Notes: generated by a model not told the origin, from the letters alone. DNA of 20,941 nt from Acidobacteriaceae bacterium (GCA_003165095.1 PLSH01000270.1:1-20941), one strand, 5' to 3'. Counted from the stretch's first letter, positions 1-9,998 are shown. Numbers and translations are program-made.

Positions 1-230
1 TTTTCCGGCGACGAATTCCAATTGTGCAACAGGGCGCCAAAATCGGGCGATTCGATATAAAGCATGGCGCCGGCAGGCATGCACGAGGCCAACGGCCTGG
101 TTGCAGGCTGTGCGTCTTGATATGCCGCCCAGCTCGCAAGCGCGATCAGCAAAACGCACGCGAAGATCGCAATATTCCTGTTTCGCGACACTTGCAAAAG
201 CCGCTGCGCAATGGTCTTCAGCTTGGTCAT
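1..230 (-). CDS. Membrane-anchored protein of unknown function, N-terminal part only (fourth gene of the propeller/VWA/TPR operon)
   Basis: The gene opens with ATG at 230 and stays open to the window edge (76 full codons). Its ATG overlaps the TGA of the giant TPR gene in an ATGA (227-230), and a perfect AGGAGG lies at 237-242, six bases upstream. The protein starts MTKLKTIAQRLLQ, has a basic N-terminus, then a hydrophobic segment at about residues 19-36 that looks like a membrane anchor or uncleaved signal, so the rest should face the periplasm. Around residues 51-76 it reads MPAGAMLYIESPDFGALL, a style I associate with uncharacterised acidobacterial envelope proteins, but I cannot assign a family from the piece present. 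Translational coupling to the TPR gene implies matched synthesis and a shared process. Existence of the gene is well supported; its function is not known. Confidence 0.85.
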   Translation of the reverse strand, partial: MTKLKTIAQRLLQVSRNRNIAIFACVLLIALASWAAYQDAQPATRPLASCMPAGAMLYIESPDFGALLHNWNSSPE

Positions 231-3200
231 CGCTGTCCTCCTAAAGGTGGGTTGATAGCTGACACTAGGCGCGGACGCACCGCGTTGACTTGATCCAGTG
301 ACTCTTGAATCACCGGCCTGCGGCTTGCATTCCCTGCCTCAAGGGCCAACCTGGCCCGTAAAGCTGTCGCACGATTTTGCAGTTCTTTCCGGCGGCCGGG
401 TTCTCCGCTTAGCGCACTGGCCGTGTCCAGCCACGCCGTTGCGGAGGACAAATCCTTCTCGCGTTCGTAGAGCTCAGCCAACTCCTCGGCGACCTTGAAT
501 CTGTCTGCCGCTGGCACCAGCGGCAACTCCCTCGCCCCGGTATCAGGCTCTTCATCGCCGCTCTCTCTGCTCCGCGCCCAGCGTGGCACAGGGTAAGAGT
601 TGTCCGTGCTTGACAGGAGTGGCTCAATGGTGGAAAGGGCCAGTGCGTTGTGGCCGAGAGCGAACTCGGCATGAAACAACATGAGACGCGCGTCGTTGCC
701 GGCGCCACAGGACAGAGCGTCAAGCAGAAGTTTTTTCGGATTGCGAGCGGTCCTGGCTGCGGCAACCCGCGCGGGCAGGAAGTAAGGTACGTCGGCCTGC
801 TCGGCGGCAATGGGGTTATTCGACGCCAAAAGCGCCAACTCTGCGCTGCCGGGATTCACTGTGTTATTCGCGCCATGCAGCGCCTCTGCTGCCTGCGCGC
901 GCACGCTATACGGAACGAGGCTGCCCGACGAGAGCTGCACGAAGGCCTCCTGCGCTGCTTGCAGATTCACACTTGCACGCATCTGTGCCTCGGCCATACG
1001 GAGTTTGTAATTTGGCTCCCATGGAACGCCCGCGGCCAGCGGCTCAAGAAATTCAAGCGCCTCCGCATTTTGCGAGGTCCGTTCCAGCAAGGACGCCGAG
1101 GCATCGAGATTGGCGTAATAATCGCCAATCAGGAGCAGGCGGCGCAGTTGCTCCAGCGCGCCGGCCATATCACTCGCGGCAATGTCCACTTTAGACAGGG
1201 CCAGGTAGTCGGGCGAGGACGCAGTCCCCGACTCCTGCCTCCGATGAAGGACAAATTCAAGAAGAGAGCGCGCTGAACCGTTGTCGTTTTCCTTGAAGAG
1301 CGCCTGCGCCTGGCTCGCAAGAGTGTCGAGTTCGTCGCCCGGCTCAGACTGTTCGCCTGCCTGATCACCGTTCGCATCCAGGGATTTCTGGTAAGCGGCT
1401 AGCCAGTTTGCCAGTGTCCCGGTATGCGCGGAAATCTGGATTTCATCCGCAAGTAGATCGCCGCGGTTGGTTGCCCGCATGGGCGGCGCGATGCTATCAA
1501 AAATTTCCGCTGCGTGCGCGAATTGCCGCGTGAGCACCAGATAGTCCACCAGGCGAATCTGCGCTGAGGCCAGCTCTTCCGCCTTGCTGTCATGCGTAAC
1601 TCCGTTCTGGCGCTCCTGCGGACTTATTGGCCTGCGCTCAAATTGTACTTCCTGTTCCAGGATCACTTGTTTCTGCGGCAGCGGAATCCAGGCTGCGTCT
1701 CGAATTTCATCCAAGATGTCAGTTGGGGCCTTTGCCACCATCGCCAGGTCCATAACCCACGCGATGCTCTGCTGCGGATCGTTGAGTGAGGCAAATGCGG
1801 CGCTGAGCAAACCCTCGCTCTGATAGGAGCCGTTCTTGGCGATGTATTCCCGTGCCACGGCATCCATTTCCGGCTTGAGCGAGGCCGCGATTTTATGCTC
1901 GCCAAGATGGCCGGCAATTGACGCAAACGAAGTCCAGAAACTTTCGGGAACAGCGCGCAAGGCTACTTGCGCGCGAAGCAAGCCGAGTGCGGTCTTCCAT
2001 TCCGCGATTGCCTCGTCGTGCTTGCTATCGGACCATTGCAGCTCCGCCATCGCATCGTAGATGCCCGCCGATTGCGGCGCGATCTGGAGAGCATCCTTGT
2101 ATTCGGCGATCGCCTTGGCATGTTCGCCCGCATCGGCGTAGGCATCCGCGAGCGCCACATAGCTGGCGGAATTCCTCGGGTCGTGTTCCAAACCTGCGGC
2201 GATGAAATCTTCCTCGTCGCCATGCCCGGAGAAAGTGCGATAGACGCCATACCGCATGCCGTAATAGAACCACGCATCGCCGGTAAGCCGCTGCGCGGAA
2301 TCGAGCGGGCGCACAATGCGCTCACCAATTGTTTCGTCTCCAATCGCTTCGAGAAAAGCCGTATCCACGGTGCTCGACTTGTCAGCGTAGTAAAGCCCCG
2401 CGAGTGCAATGTTGGCGTTCTTCCAGATGGCGGGACGCGTGCGCGCGGCAATGGCAGATGCAACATGCGCCTCGTCGGGGTGATCGAGCAGGAAGTTGAC
2501 CACCGCGTCGGCCGACTCACTTGATGGATGTCCGGCAAGACGAACCAATGCATCGGGAGAACGCGCGAGCAGCAGGCTGAAATAACGGTCGCGCAGCCCA
2601 TCCATGGCATGAGAGCCAACGTTCATGCTTTCCATCACTGCCAGAGCCTGCGTTGAATTGCCCCCCTTCAAATACGCGTCTGCTGCCTGGGTAAGCACTT
2701 GATCCCGGAGCTGTCCGGGAAGCGTGGCCGCATATTTCTCCAGCACATTGCCCAGTTCATTGAAGCGCAGCCGGGTAATCTCAAGCTCGCTGAAGGGTTG
2801 AATTTGCTGCGCGGCAAGCGAGCCTCCTTCAGCAATCAACTCGGCGCGCCACTGCTCCTCAACATCCAGCAGGCTGGCTTCGTGAATTAGGGGAATCCAG
2901 GTAGTCGCGAGCTGCTCCCGCGAAAACCCTACTCTTTTTTTCTTGGCGAACTGCGCAAATGCAAGCTTCTCCTCAGGCGTGAAATATCTGCTTACAGCAC
3001 TTCCCATTTCAAGCATCGCGCTACGGAAATTGATTTCAGCGGCGTTCCTGCGCAGATCGATCTCCCGTTCACGCCATTGCGCATCGGTAACGGATGCGAT
3101 TCCCTGCTTCTCAACCTGCTCAACAATTACCGATGGCGATGCGATGGTTCGCGTGCCTGCGGATTGTTGCGCGTTCCGCAGTGTTTGATATGCCTCTTCC

Positions 3201-6200
3201 TGCCGGCGCAGCCGCGTTTCAATGCGCGCATACAACGCGGCTCCCGATGCATTCTGCGGTTGCAGCAGGTCGTTACCGGCCAGTTTGACTCCTTCCTCGG
3301 CAAATTGCCGCGCCTGATCAATCAGCCCCCACTCTTCCAACTGCCTCGCGATCTGGAATTGATCTGAAGCACGCTCCGGATGACCGTCAACCCAGACCGT
3401 TTTGAGCGCCTGTACGGCGAGAACGGCATTGCCCTGTCGCACGCGTGTTTTGGCTTCGTCCACAATCCACTGAGGATCCTTGTAGCTGAGCACGTAGAGG
3501 CGCTCGTAATCCGCGCAAGCGTCGTCGAATCGTTGCAGACGTTCCTCGAGGCCGACGCGTTCCTCGTAAAGATCGCTGCGATCGCTGCGAATGGCAATAG
3601 CCTTGCTGTACGCGGCAATCGCCGCGGGATAGTCCTGGAATGCCCTTTCTGCGCGCGCCAGAACAATGGCCAAGCGCGAATCTCGCGGTGAGTCGGCGAC
3701 GGCCTTATTTCCAAAGGCAATCAACTGTTGTTCGCGGTGATAGCGAATCGCGTAGGAATCGATCTCGTCGAGCAGGCTTGCGTCCTCCGGGTAGGCGCTG
3801 AGAATGGCAATGTACTGATCTGTCGCGCCCTCGTAATCTTCCAACCGCGTGAGGGCCGGAATCAGGTTGCGCCGAAGCTGGGCGATCTGCGTTTTGCGGT
3901 CATCGCGGCTCATCGGAACAGACTGAATAGTCTTGATTTTGGCGAGATAAAAATCGCGCAATCCGGCATTGTCGTTGGCTCGCGCATAGGTTTCGGCCAT
4001 CGCGGAGATGTATTGCAAATCGAAGGGCGAATCCGCAAGCAGCGGCGCGAGAGTCTGTCTGGCCTGCACATACTGGCCAAATTGGCTGGCCTTATCCGCG
4101 GCTTCGAGAGAGAACTGCGGGGAAAGATTGGGCGCCGCATCTTTTGCTGCCTGCAACAGCGTGGCAATGGCGCGCGAACGATGATCGTTGCGCCAATCAA
4201 AGTCCACCGATGCGCGAATAACGCCGAGAATCCTGGGGTTCTCGCGGTAGAGTGCCTGAAGAATCGCATCCGCCGGATCCGGGTCTTTGCGGTTTTCGTC
4301 TTCATGCGCCAGCTCCAACTCGAGTTCCATGCGATGTACCGGGTCCGAAGCCAGGGTGATTTCCCGCTGCAAAGCCGCTTCGCTTTGAGCACTTAAGCCG
4401 TGCGCATTTGCGATTTGCTTTATGTGATCCAGCACATCCGGCGATTCAGTTTTGGCAATGGCCTGCGCGAGAAGCGCCGGCAGTTCGGTGGCGCGATTTT
4501 GCGCTGACAACACATCCACGCGCAGATCCAATGCGGCCGGCGATGCGTTTGGATCCGCAATGGCCTGCTCGGTTGCAGCATCGGCCGCGTCCCTGGTTGC
4601 AGGGCGAGCAGCTAGCACCAGCAGGCGGTTGCGAGCGTCTGAGTTTGCATCGCCGGCCAGAGACGCCAGCGTGTATTCGCGCACCGCTGCAGCGCCGTCA
4701 CCCTTGTTCTCCTCAATGGCGCCGGCCTCATACCCGTAAAGCGCGGGCTGATGAAATTTGGCGCGCACCGCCTGGATCTCGTTGAGCGCATCGTCAAAAC
4801 GGAAGTAGTCCCAAAAGACCGTCGCGGCCTGTAAATACCCATCAGGCGACCCGGGATGTGCAGCAGGCATCTGCTGCCAATACTGCGACGCCTCCGTCAT
4901 TCGGCCGCGGTCCGCGTAGATGTCTCCGATGCGCGCCACCCGTTCCAGATTTCCAGGCTCGGCGAGAAGCAGATTTTTTTCTATGGCGACTGCCCGGCCG
5001 GTTTGCTGCGGATCAAAGTAAGCCAGCGACCGGAAAACATCCGCCGCGTCGTCGCCTATTCGTTGTTGCGCCGGATATGCCGAAGCAAGTTCGCCCAGCA
5101 ACGGCGCGCTCTCTTCGAAGCGTGAAGACCAAAGATCGGCCTCTGCCAGCTCGTGCATTGCGGCATAATTCTTCGATGGGCCGGCGGCCGTTGAGGACAA
5201 TTCGCTCTGTAACGCGGCCATTTCTGCCTGCAGCCTGCCGCCGCGACTTAATTGGTCAAAGAACTCAGCCTGCAACTGCGCAGACTCAAACCAGTGTTCC
5301 CGCAGCAGGGCCTCGCGCTTGATCGGATCGGCCGTGAGCCGCGTGCTATATGCGTTCAAGAGATTCTCGACGAATACCATGTCGTGCGGGAAGCGCCGGT
5401 TTGCGTACAGATTCACTTCGAGATAAAACTGCGGCGAGTTCTCATGAACCTCAGAGAAATAGCGTTCCAGGTCGGTGCCCTGAAATGTGTCAACTACTTG
5501 ACGAGAAAGCGCAAGAAACTCCTGATGCTTTTTCTCTCGCAAATAGAGCCGCGCCAGCTTGTCGTACCAGCCTTTGTCCGGAAATCTGTTCATGGCGCGG
5601 CGATAGATTTCCTCCTGCTGTGCGTCAAAGCGATTCTGCTCAAGAAACTCTGCCAGCCGCGCATAGATTCCGGGATCGTTTGGGTTGCGGTCCATTTCAC
5701 GCCGGAGCACCGTAAGCGCTTGCGGAAGTTGTCTGGCCGCGATCAAGCGGGAAAGATACCGTTCCAGCACCTGCGAGTATTCCCCGGCGCGCGGAGGAGC
5801 ATGCGGCTGCGGCGAAGCGCCCGGAGCCGCCTGCAATGCACGGCTCTGCGCAAGATCGGCCGGCGGAGCAGGAGCCTGTGAGCCCTCATCATTTCCATCT
5901 TCCTGGCCGGAGCGATCCGCCTGATCTTGCTGCAGGATAGGCTCCGCCGCGGATGCATTGGAGAGCGGCATCCCCTTTGCCGCTTGCGAAAGCTCAGCGA
6001 GCATGCGGTCGTAAACGCCGAACTCCTTTTGCGTGCGATTTTCACGCGCATAGGCATCGGCCACCGCCATGGCCACCGAAAACCGGTTGGCACCCTGCGG
6101 AAACTGAGCAAGATATTGCGAACCCTCGCGGATGACCGCGTCGCTCAATCCGTAGTTTTCGTACAGGCTCACCATGGCCGCGTGCAGACCGGGGCGCGCG

Positions 6201-7624
6201 GGAGCACTCGGGAACTTTGCATCCAGAACGGTCAACAACTCCTCGGCTTTGCCGCGATGGAAGTACGATTGCGCGCGCTGCTCCTCATCGTGCGCCTCTG
6301 ACTCGGGACTGGAAGAGTTGAAGAAGAGCGAGAGGATTCCATTGAAATAGCCGGGGCCGGTATCCATCGTGGCAATGTCGCGATACATAGCCAGGTTGCC
6401 TGCGCCTAATTGAATGGGCTGATCGGGCGCAGCTAAGAGAATGCCGATAATGCCGCTGAGTGCTGCCTGCTGCGGGTCGGCGCCACGGACGGTTTCCTTC
6501 GCGGAGTACAAAGCGTAGTAGTAACGCGCTGCCTCAGGATAGTTTTGCGCCTGGTTGAAGAGCTGCGCGAGCGTGTCCAATTCCGTCGCAGTCCAAACCG
6601 CATGGCGCTGTTCCTTGCTCAACCGATAAGCGGTGAGAGCCTGTTGCGCCGCGTCGGCGCGACCTTGCTGGCGATAGTAGTAGTAGATGCGCGCAGCCGC
6701 ATTCAAGTCGTCAGGGTTTTGCATGAGCCGTTGGCGCGCATCGGCGAGATATCGGCGCTCGTTGTGCGTCTGGTCGAGAAGTTGCATATAGCTGGCGATG
6801 AGTTCGTCCGGCCAGAGTGGATCGAATGCGTGGTCATAGACAGACAGGGCGCGATCCGCCGAGCCGCTGCGGTATTCGAGCAGCGCCGACGCCTTGACTG
6901 GGAACACGGCATCTTCAGGAAAGGCTTGCTTGTAGGCTTCAATTAGCTTTGCCGCGTCGTCGAACCGCTTGGCATCAATCAGGAAAGCAAAATCGTCGCT
7001 ATAGACAGAGGGGCTGGAAGGATAGCGGCGAATCCATGCCTGATAAACTGTCGCGGCTTCATCCGTGGAAAGCTCGGCGTCCTTGGCTGCGGTAAATATG
7101 CGCTGGAATGCCTGCCAGGAACGTTGAGCGGCGGGATCCAGACCGTTTTCCTCTACAGGCGATGACGCGTCGGCTACTTCAAGCAAAGTCGAAATTTCAT
7201 CGTGCCGGCGCATGCGTCGCGCGTAGAAATCAGCCAGTTCGAGTTTTGCGCCGGTAGGATCGCCGGTTTCCGCGGCGTAGGATTTCCAGTCGGATTCCGC
7301 CGCGGAAAAATCCAGCATCTGTTCGTCTTCGCGGGCGCGCAGAGCGTAGAGATCGGCCTTCCGCGGCGCTGCTTTCACCAGGTTGCTCAATTCGGCGCGC
7401 GACTCCGCCGGGGGCCGCGGATAGAGTACCTTGACACCGGCAGCATCCATGGCGCGATAAAGCGCGGCTTCCACATCGCTGCCCGCGACCACGAACTGCA
7501 TCCACTTGGGAAGTTCGCCGCGCGCCGACAGCAACAGCGACGACGCAACGATGAACCCGATGGCCCCCGCGGTAGCCAGGGAGCGCGCTGTCGATTTGGC
7601 AGGGTGATTACGGGACCACTTCAA
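227..7624 (-). CDS. Giant membrane-anchored TPR-type repeat protein (about 2465 residues)
   Basis: A single uninterrupted frame of about 2465 codons. I place the start at the TTG at 7624, because GAGGAGG (7631-7637) stands six bases ahead of it; a longer reading from TTG at 7645 would swallow that ribosome site. The start lies inside the end of the VIT/VWA gene (17-base overlap), so translation is probably coupled. A basic N-terminus is followed by a hydrophobic helix at about residues 14-35, giving one anchor with the remainder most likely periplasmic. Nearly everything after it is alpha-helical, with repeated TPR-like 34-residue units (for example around residues 1815-1880, with ALADAYADAGEHAKAIAEY). 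An acidic then Pro/Ala-rich linker at about 555-614 splits it into a shorter N-terminal and a much longer C-terminal solenoid. No catalytic motif is visible. TPR solenoids bind proteins, so a scaffold role for the neighbouring gene products is an inference. The stop overlaps the next gene start. Confidence 0.93.
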   Translation of the reverse strand: MKWSRNHPAKSTARSLATAGAIGFIVASSLLLSARGELPKWMQFVVAGSDVEAALYRAMDAAGVKVLYPRPPAESRAELSNLVKAAPRKADLYALRAREDEQMLDFSAAESDWKSYAAETGDPTGAKLELADFYARRMRRHDEISTLLEVADASSPVEENGLDPAAQRSWQAFQRIFTAAKDAELSTDEAATVYQAWIRRYPSSPSVYSDDFAFLIDAKRFDDAAKLIEAYKQAFPEDAVFPVKASALLEYRSGSADRALSVYDHAFDPLWPDELIASYMQLLDQTHNERRYLADARQRLMQNPDDLNAAARIYYYYRQQGRADAAQQALTAYRLSKEQRHAVWTATELDTLAQLFNQAQNYPEAARYYYALYSAKETVRGADPQQAALSGIIGILLAAPDQPIQLGAGNLAMYRDIATMDTGPGYFNGILSLFFNSSSPESEAHDEEQRAQSYFHRGKAEELLTVLDAKFPSAPARPGLHAAMVSLYENYGLSDAVIREGSQYLAQFPQGANRFSVAMAVADAYARENRTQKEFGVYDRMLAELSQAAKGMPLSNASAAEPILQQDQADRSGQEDGNDEGSQAPAPPADLAQSRALQAAPGASPQPHAPPRAGEYSQVLERYLSRLIAARQLPQALTVLRREMDRNPNDPGIYARLAEFLEQNRFDAQQEEIYRRAMNRFPDKGWYDKLARLYLREKKHQEFLALSRQVVDTFQGTDLERYFSEVHENSPQFYLEVNLYANRRFPHDMVFVENLLNAYSTRLTADPIKREALLREHWFESAQLQAEFFDQLSRGGRLQAEMAALQSELSSTAAGPSKNYAAMHELAEADLWSSRFEESAPLLGELASAYPAQQRIGDDAADVFRSLAYFDPQQTGRAVAIEKNLLLAEPGNLERVARIGDIYADRGRMTEASQYWQQMPAAHPGSPDGYLQAATVFWDYFRFDDALNEIQAVRAKFHQPALYGYEAGAIEENKGDGAAAVREYTLASLAGDANSDARNRLLVLAARPATRDAADAATEQAIADPNASPAALDLRVDVLSAQNRATELPALLAQAIAKTESPDVLDHIKQIANAHGLSAQSEAALQREITLASDPVHRMELELELAHEDENRKDPDPADAILQALYRENPRILGVIRASVDFDWRNDHRSRAIATLLQAAKDAAPNLSPQFSLEAADKASQFGQYVQARQTLAPLLADSPFDLQYISAMAETYARANDNAGLRDFYLAKIKTIQSVPMSRDDRKTQIAQLRRNLIPALTRLEDYEGATDQYIAILSAYPEDASLLDEIDSYAIRYHREQQLIAFGNKAVADSPRDSRLAIVLARAERAFQDYPAAIAAYSKAIAIRSDRSDLYEERVGLEERLQRFDDACADYERLYVLSYKDPQWIVDEAKTRVRQGNAVLAVQALKTVWVDGHPERASDQFQIARQLEEWGLIDQARQFAEEGVKLAGNDLLQPQNASGAALYARIETRLRRQEEAYQTLRNAQQSAGTRTIASPSVIVEQVEKQGIASVTDAQWREREIDLRRNAAEINFRSAMLEMGSAVSRYFTPEEKLAFAQFAKKKRVGFSREQLATTWIPLIHEASLLDVEEQWRAELIAEGGSLAAQQIQPFSELEITRLRFNELGNVLEKYAATLPGQLRDQVLTQAADAYLKGGNSTQALAVMESMNVGSHAMDGLRDRYFSLLLARSPDALVRLAGHPSSESADAVVNFLLDHPDEAHVASAIAARTRPAIWKNANIALAGLYYADKSSTVDTAFLEAIGDETIGERIVRPLDSAQRLTGDAWFYYGMRYGVYRTFSGHGDEEDFIAAGLEHDPRNSASYVALADAYADAGEHAKAIAEYKDALQIAPQSAGIYDAMAELQWSDSKHDEAIAEWKTALGLLRAQVALRAVPESFWTSFASIAGHLGEHKIAASLKPEMDAVAREYIAKNGSYQSEGLLSAAFASLNDPQQSIAWVMDLAMVAKAPTDILDEIRDAAWIPLPQKQVILEQEVQFERRPISPQERQNGVTHDSKAEELASAQIRLVDYLVLTRQFAHAAEIFDSIAPPMRATNRGDLLADEIQISAHTGTLANWLAAYQKSLDANGDQAGEQSEPGDELDTLASQAQALFKENDNGSARSLLEFVLHRRQESGTASSPDYLALSKVDIAASDMAGALEQLRRLLLIGDYYANLDASASLLERTSQNAEALEFLEPLAAGVPWEPNYKLRMAEAQMRASVNLQAAQEAFVQLSSGSLVPYSVRAQAAEALHGANNTVNPGSAELALLASNNPIAAEQADVPYFLPARVAAARTARNPKKLLLDALSCGAGNDARLMLFHAEFALGHNALALSTIEPLLSSTDNSYPVPRWARSRESGDEEPDTGARELPLVPAADRFKVAEELAELYEREKDLSSATAWLDTASALSGEPGRRKELQNRATALRARLALEAGNASRRPVIQESLDQVNAVRPRLVSAINPPLGGQR

Positions 7625-9998
7625 TCGACACCTCCTCGGTGCCAAGATTGTGCGCGATATCTTCGGCGGTTACCGTCAGCTTGTATTCGCCCGGAGGCAG
7701 CGCGACAGGTATCTCCAGCGTGCCCGTATTGGTAAGAGCGGCTGCATTCCAGCGCAGGCTTACCGGAGCGGCGCCATCGATGTGCGCGATCAGGTTACGC
7801 GTGCTGGCCGATGCGCTGGCCTTGATGAGCATGGCGTCACCGCGGCGATACTGCTTGCGATCGAGAGATATTTTGACAATTGGCGGTGTGCTGGCAATAT
7901 CGAAGGTCTTCGATTCGCGGTAAACGTCTCCGTTCCTGTCGCGCAGAATGAGGCGCACGTTGTAGGTTCCGTCTTTCATGTCGGAGGGCGCAAGAAAGCG
8001 CGTTTGCCACACATCCTCGTCGCTCAAATGGCGAAGTAGCTTGGTGAGCCCGAATGGAAACAATGCGATCACGGAGACGATTGAAGCATCCGTATGCACG
8101 CGCAGAACCGGGTCGCCGGGCCGTATGACACGTGGCCTCAGAAGCGCGCGTGGCACAGCCAGGAACGACGTGTAGGGTGTAACAAATTTGTATTGGCGCG
8201 AAAGCCGGATGATCTCGTCGACCGCCTCCCGCGTTTCTCCGTTGCGCGCAATCTCCTCGAGCAACGCATTCACGCGCGCGTGGGCCCATAATCTAGGCAA
8301 CTGCGCGTGATCCAGCGACTCTGCAGGCAGAGCCGCCCCCGTCTTCACATCCAGCGGAGCGCCGTCCCGATTGGCGCGAGCTTCAAAGCGTGCCTTCTTC
8401 ATCGGCGCCGTGTACTCGCCCACCCAGGACGCAACCGATCCGGTATAAACCGCGTCGTCCAGCGGATAAACAGCGTGGGCCGCGGAAGGAGGAGTCAGCG
8501 CGAGCTCAAGCTGCGAAACTGGACTGCGCACAATTCTGGAGAGAAAGATGTCGAGCTTGGCGTCGAAGGGTTCCGTGGAGAGAACGCTCACCATCGTGCC
8601 GTCGTTCTGCGCGAGCAATTTCATCAGGGTGAGATTAGCGTCATCGCCGACGGCGAACATCTCAGTGCGAGGGCGATTGCGGGTTTGCTTCCACTGCTGC
8701 GCATACGCTGCGGCGATCTTTCGATCGGTGAGCGTACCGCGATCCGCGTGGCCGTCGCTGAGCAACACCAGGTAGCTATTGGGCAATGTGCACTGCGCCA
8801 GCGCAGCCGACAGAGCCTTACTCAGATCGGTGCCTCCGCGCAACCGGCTGCCGCGAACGAACTTCAACGCGTTCTGCACGCTTGCGGCGTCGGCAACCAC
8901 GAGCTGGGGTTGAAACGCCGCGACATCCTGATTGAAGAGCAGCAGGCTGAAGTGATCCTGTGGCCGCAAACTCAGCAGCAGCTTTTCCAGGGCTCCATAA
9001 CTGCGCTCCAGCTTGTCCCACTGCATGGAAAGCGAGTTGTCAAAGAGGATGGCGATATTTCGCGGCGCGCCGTTGTCCTCGGTAGCGGCGTTGGCGTCGT
9101 GCGGTCCACGGCCCTCGCCCACCAGCACGCTGGCCTCAAAGAAGCCAGGCTCGGGTCCGGCTTTGACTGGAGCCGTTTCATCGGGCTGCGGCTCGGCGGG
9201 GCGCGGATTGCGGTAGGCAAGCACATTAAGCTCGTTCGCATGCGACGCATCTACCTTCCAGCTTGCGGCCAGGTCTTCAGTAAAATTAACGTCGCTGCCC
9301 TCAAAGGATCCACGCACAATGTGGCCATCATTCTGAGTAATATTGAGCGGAATCGATTTCGACAGAACCAGAAACTCCTGCAGAGTAAAGGGCGAGCGCA
9401 GCTCAAAACTTAACTTCAGATGTTTGGCTGCCTGATTCTTGTAGGCGTCAGGACGGAGCGGAAACACAAACTGCGTCTTCCAGTTATTAATATCGATTGT
9501 CTGGTGGTACTCGAGTTCCAAACGCTTGGTCCCGTAGGCGGGAATGGGCACGATGTGCGCGGAAAACAGCGACGACTGGCGTGCTGAATCCTCGGTCCGT
9601 TCTCCCATCTCGAGCAAGCCGGGGTCGAGTTGCTGCGCGCGGACATCTTCGTAAACTTCCCTGGCGCGGCGGCGGGTGAGAATCACCGCGGGGATGCGGA
9701 CCGCGCCATCCCACACCGCGAAATCTGAAACCGTGCTGCCCGACGGCAAAGCGAAAACATAGTTTCCCTCTTCCGGATGATTGGTGTGATTGGCAAATAT
9801 TTGCCGCACGAATATGCGCGCGTCACCGTTCTCAATGGTGATTTCGATCTGCATATCTTCGAGCGAAAGGATGCGGGCATCGGGCTCAGTGCTTTCCGCG
9901 GGTATCAACACTCCCGCATCGGCGCGGGCAAATTGCGGCAGCAGGGCGATCGCGATCGCCAGCAGTGCGAAGCCGGAAACAAGTCGCAGGCGCGTCAT
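7608..9998 (-). CDS. Secreted VIT domain / von Willebrand factor A domain protein
   Basis: 796 residues from the ATG at 9998, which forms an ATGA overlap with the upstream propeller gene; GGAG at 10009-10012 is a modest ribosome site. Residues 1-26 form a signal peptide ending FARA. A VIT domain follows at about 43-168. A von Willebrand A domain lies at about 315-492 with a complete metal-ion-dependent adhesion site: D320-x-S322-x-S324 (DNSLS), T390 in RGGTDL and D415 in LSDG. Residues 567-617 carry the helical segment ending YKFVTPYTSFLAV that typically follows VWA in inter-alpha-trypsin-inhibitor-like bacterial proteins. The C-terminal 95 residues look like a beta-sandwich (Ig-like) domain. 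No C-terminal sortase, exosortase or membrane tail is seen, so the protein is probably periplasmic or on the surface. An intact MIDAS suggests metal-dependent protein binding. The partner may be a product of the same operon (inference). Confidence 0.92.
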   Translation of the reverse strand: MTRLRLVSGFALLAIAIALLPQFARADAGVLIPAESTEPDARILSLEDMQIEITIENGDARIFVRQIFANHTNHPEEGNYVFALPSGSTVSDFAVWDGAVRIPAVILTRRRAREVYEDVRAQQLDPGLLEMGERTEDSARQSSLFSAHIVPIPAYGTKRLELEYHQTIDINNWKTQFVFPLRPDAYKNQAAKHLKLSFELRSPFTLQEFLVLSKSIPLNITQNDGHIVRGSFEGSDVNFTEDLAASWKVDASHANELNVLAYRNPRPAEPQPDETAPVKAGPEPGFFEASVLVGEGRGPHDANAATEDNGAPRNIAILFDNSLSMQWDKLERSYGALEKLLLSLRPQDHFSLLLFNQDVAAFQPQLVVADAASVQNALKFVRGSRLRGGTDLSKALSAALAQCTLPNSYLVLLSDGHADRGTLTDRKIAAAYAQQWKQTRNRPRTEMFAVGDDANLTLMKLLAQNDGTMVSVLSTEPFDAKLDIFLSRIVRSPVSQLELALTPPSAAHAVYPLDDAVYTGSVASWVGEYTAPMKKARFEARANRDGAPLDVKTGAALPAESLDHAQLPRLWAHARVNALLEEIARNGETREAVDEIIRLSRQYKFVTPYTSFLAVPRALLRPRVIRPGDPVLRVHTDASIVSVIALFPFGLTKLLRHLSDEDVWQTRFLAPSDMKDGTYNVRLILRDRNGDVYRESKTFDIASTPPIVKISLDRKQYRRGDAMLIKASASASTRNLIAHIDGAAPVSLRWNAAALTNTGTLEIPVALPPGEYKLTVTAEDIAHNLGTEEVSIEVVP
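7631..7637 (-). promoter_or_regulatory. Ribosome binding site that fixes a TTG start for the giant TPR gene
   Basis: The minus strand reads GAGGAGG here, then TGTCGA, then TTG at 7624-7622. This near-perfect Shine-Dalgarno lies inside the last codons of the upstream VIT/VWA gene, whose TAA is at 7610-7608. No in-frame ATG or GTG lies near, so the TTG is the best start. Confidence 0.75.

Noticed and set aside
3568..3590. Short tandem repeat of GATCGCTGC
   Set aside because: Two copies inside the TPR coding frame; chance codon repetition.
8307..9413. 368-codon plus-strand open frame
   Set aside because: Antisense to the VIT/VWA gene, whose domains are all recognisable; no plausible protein features.
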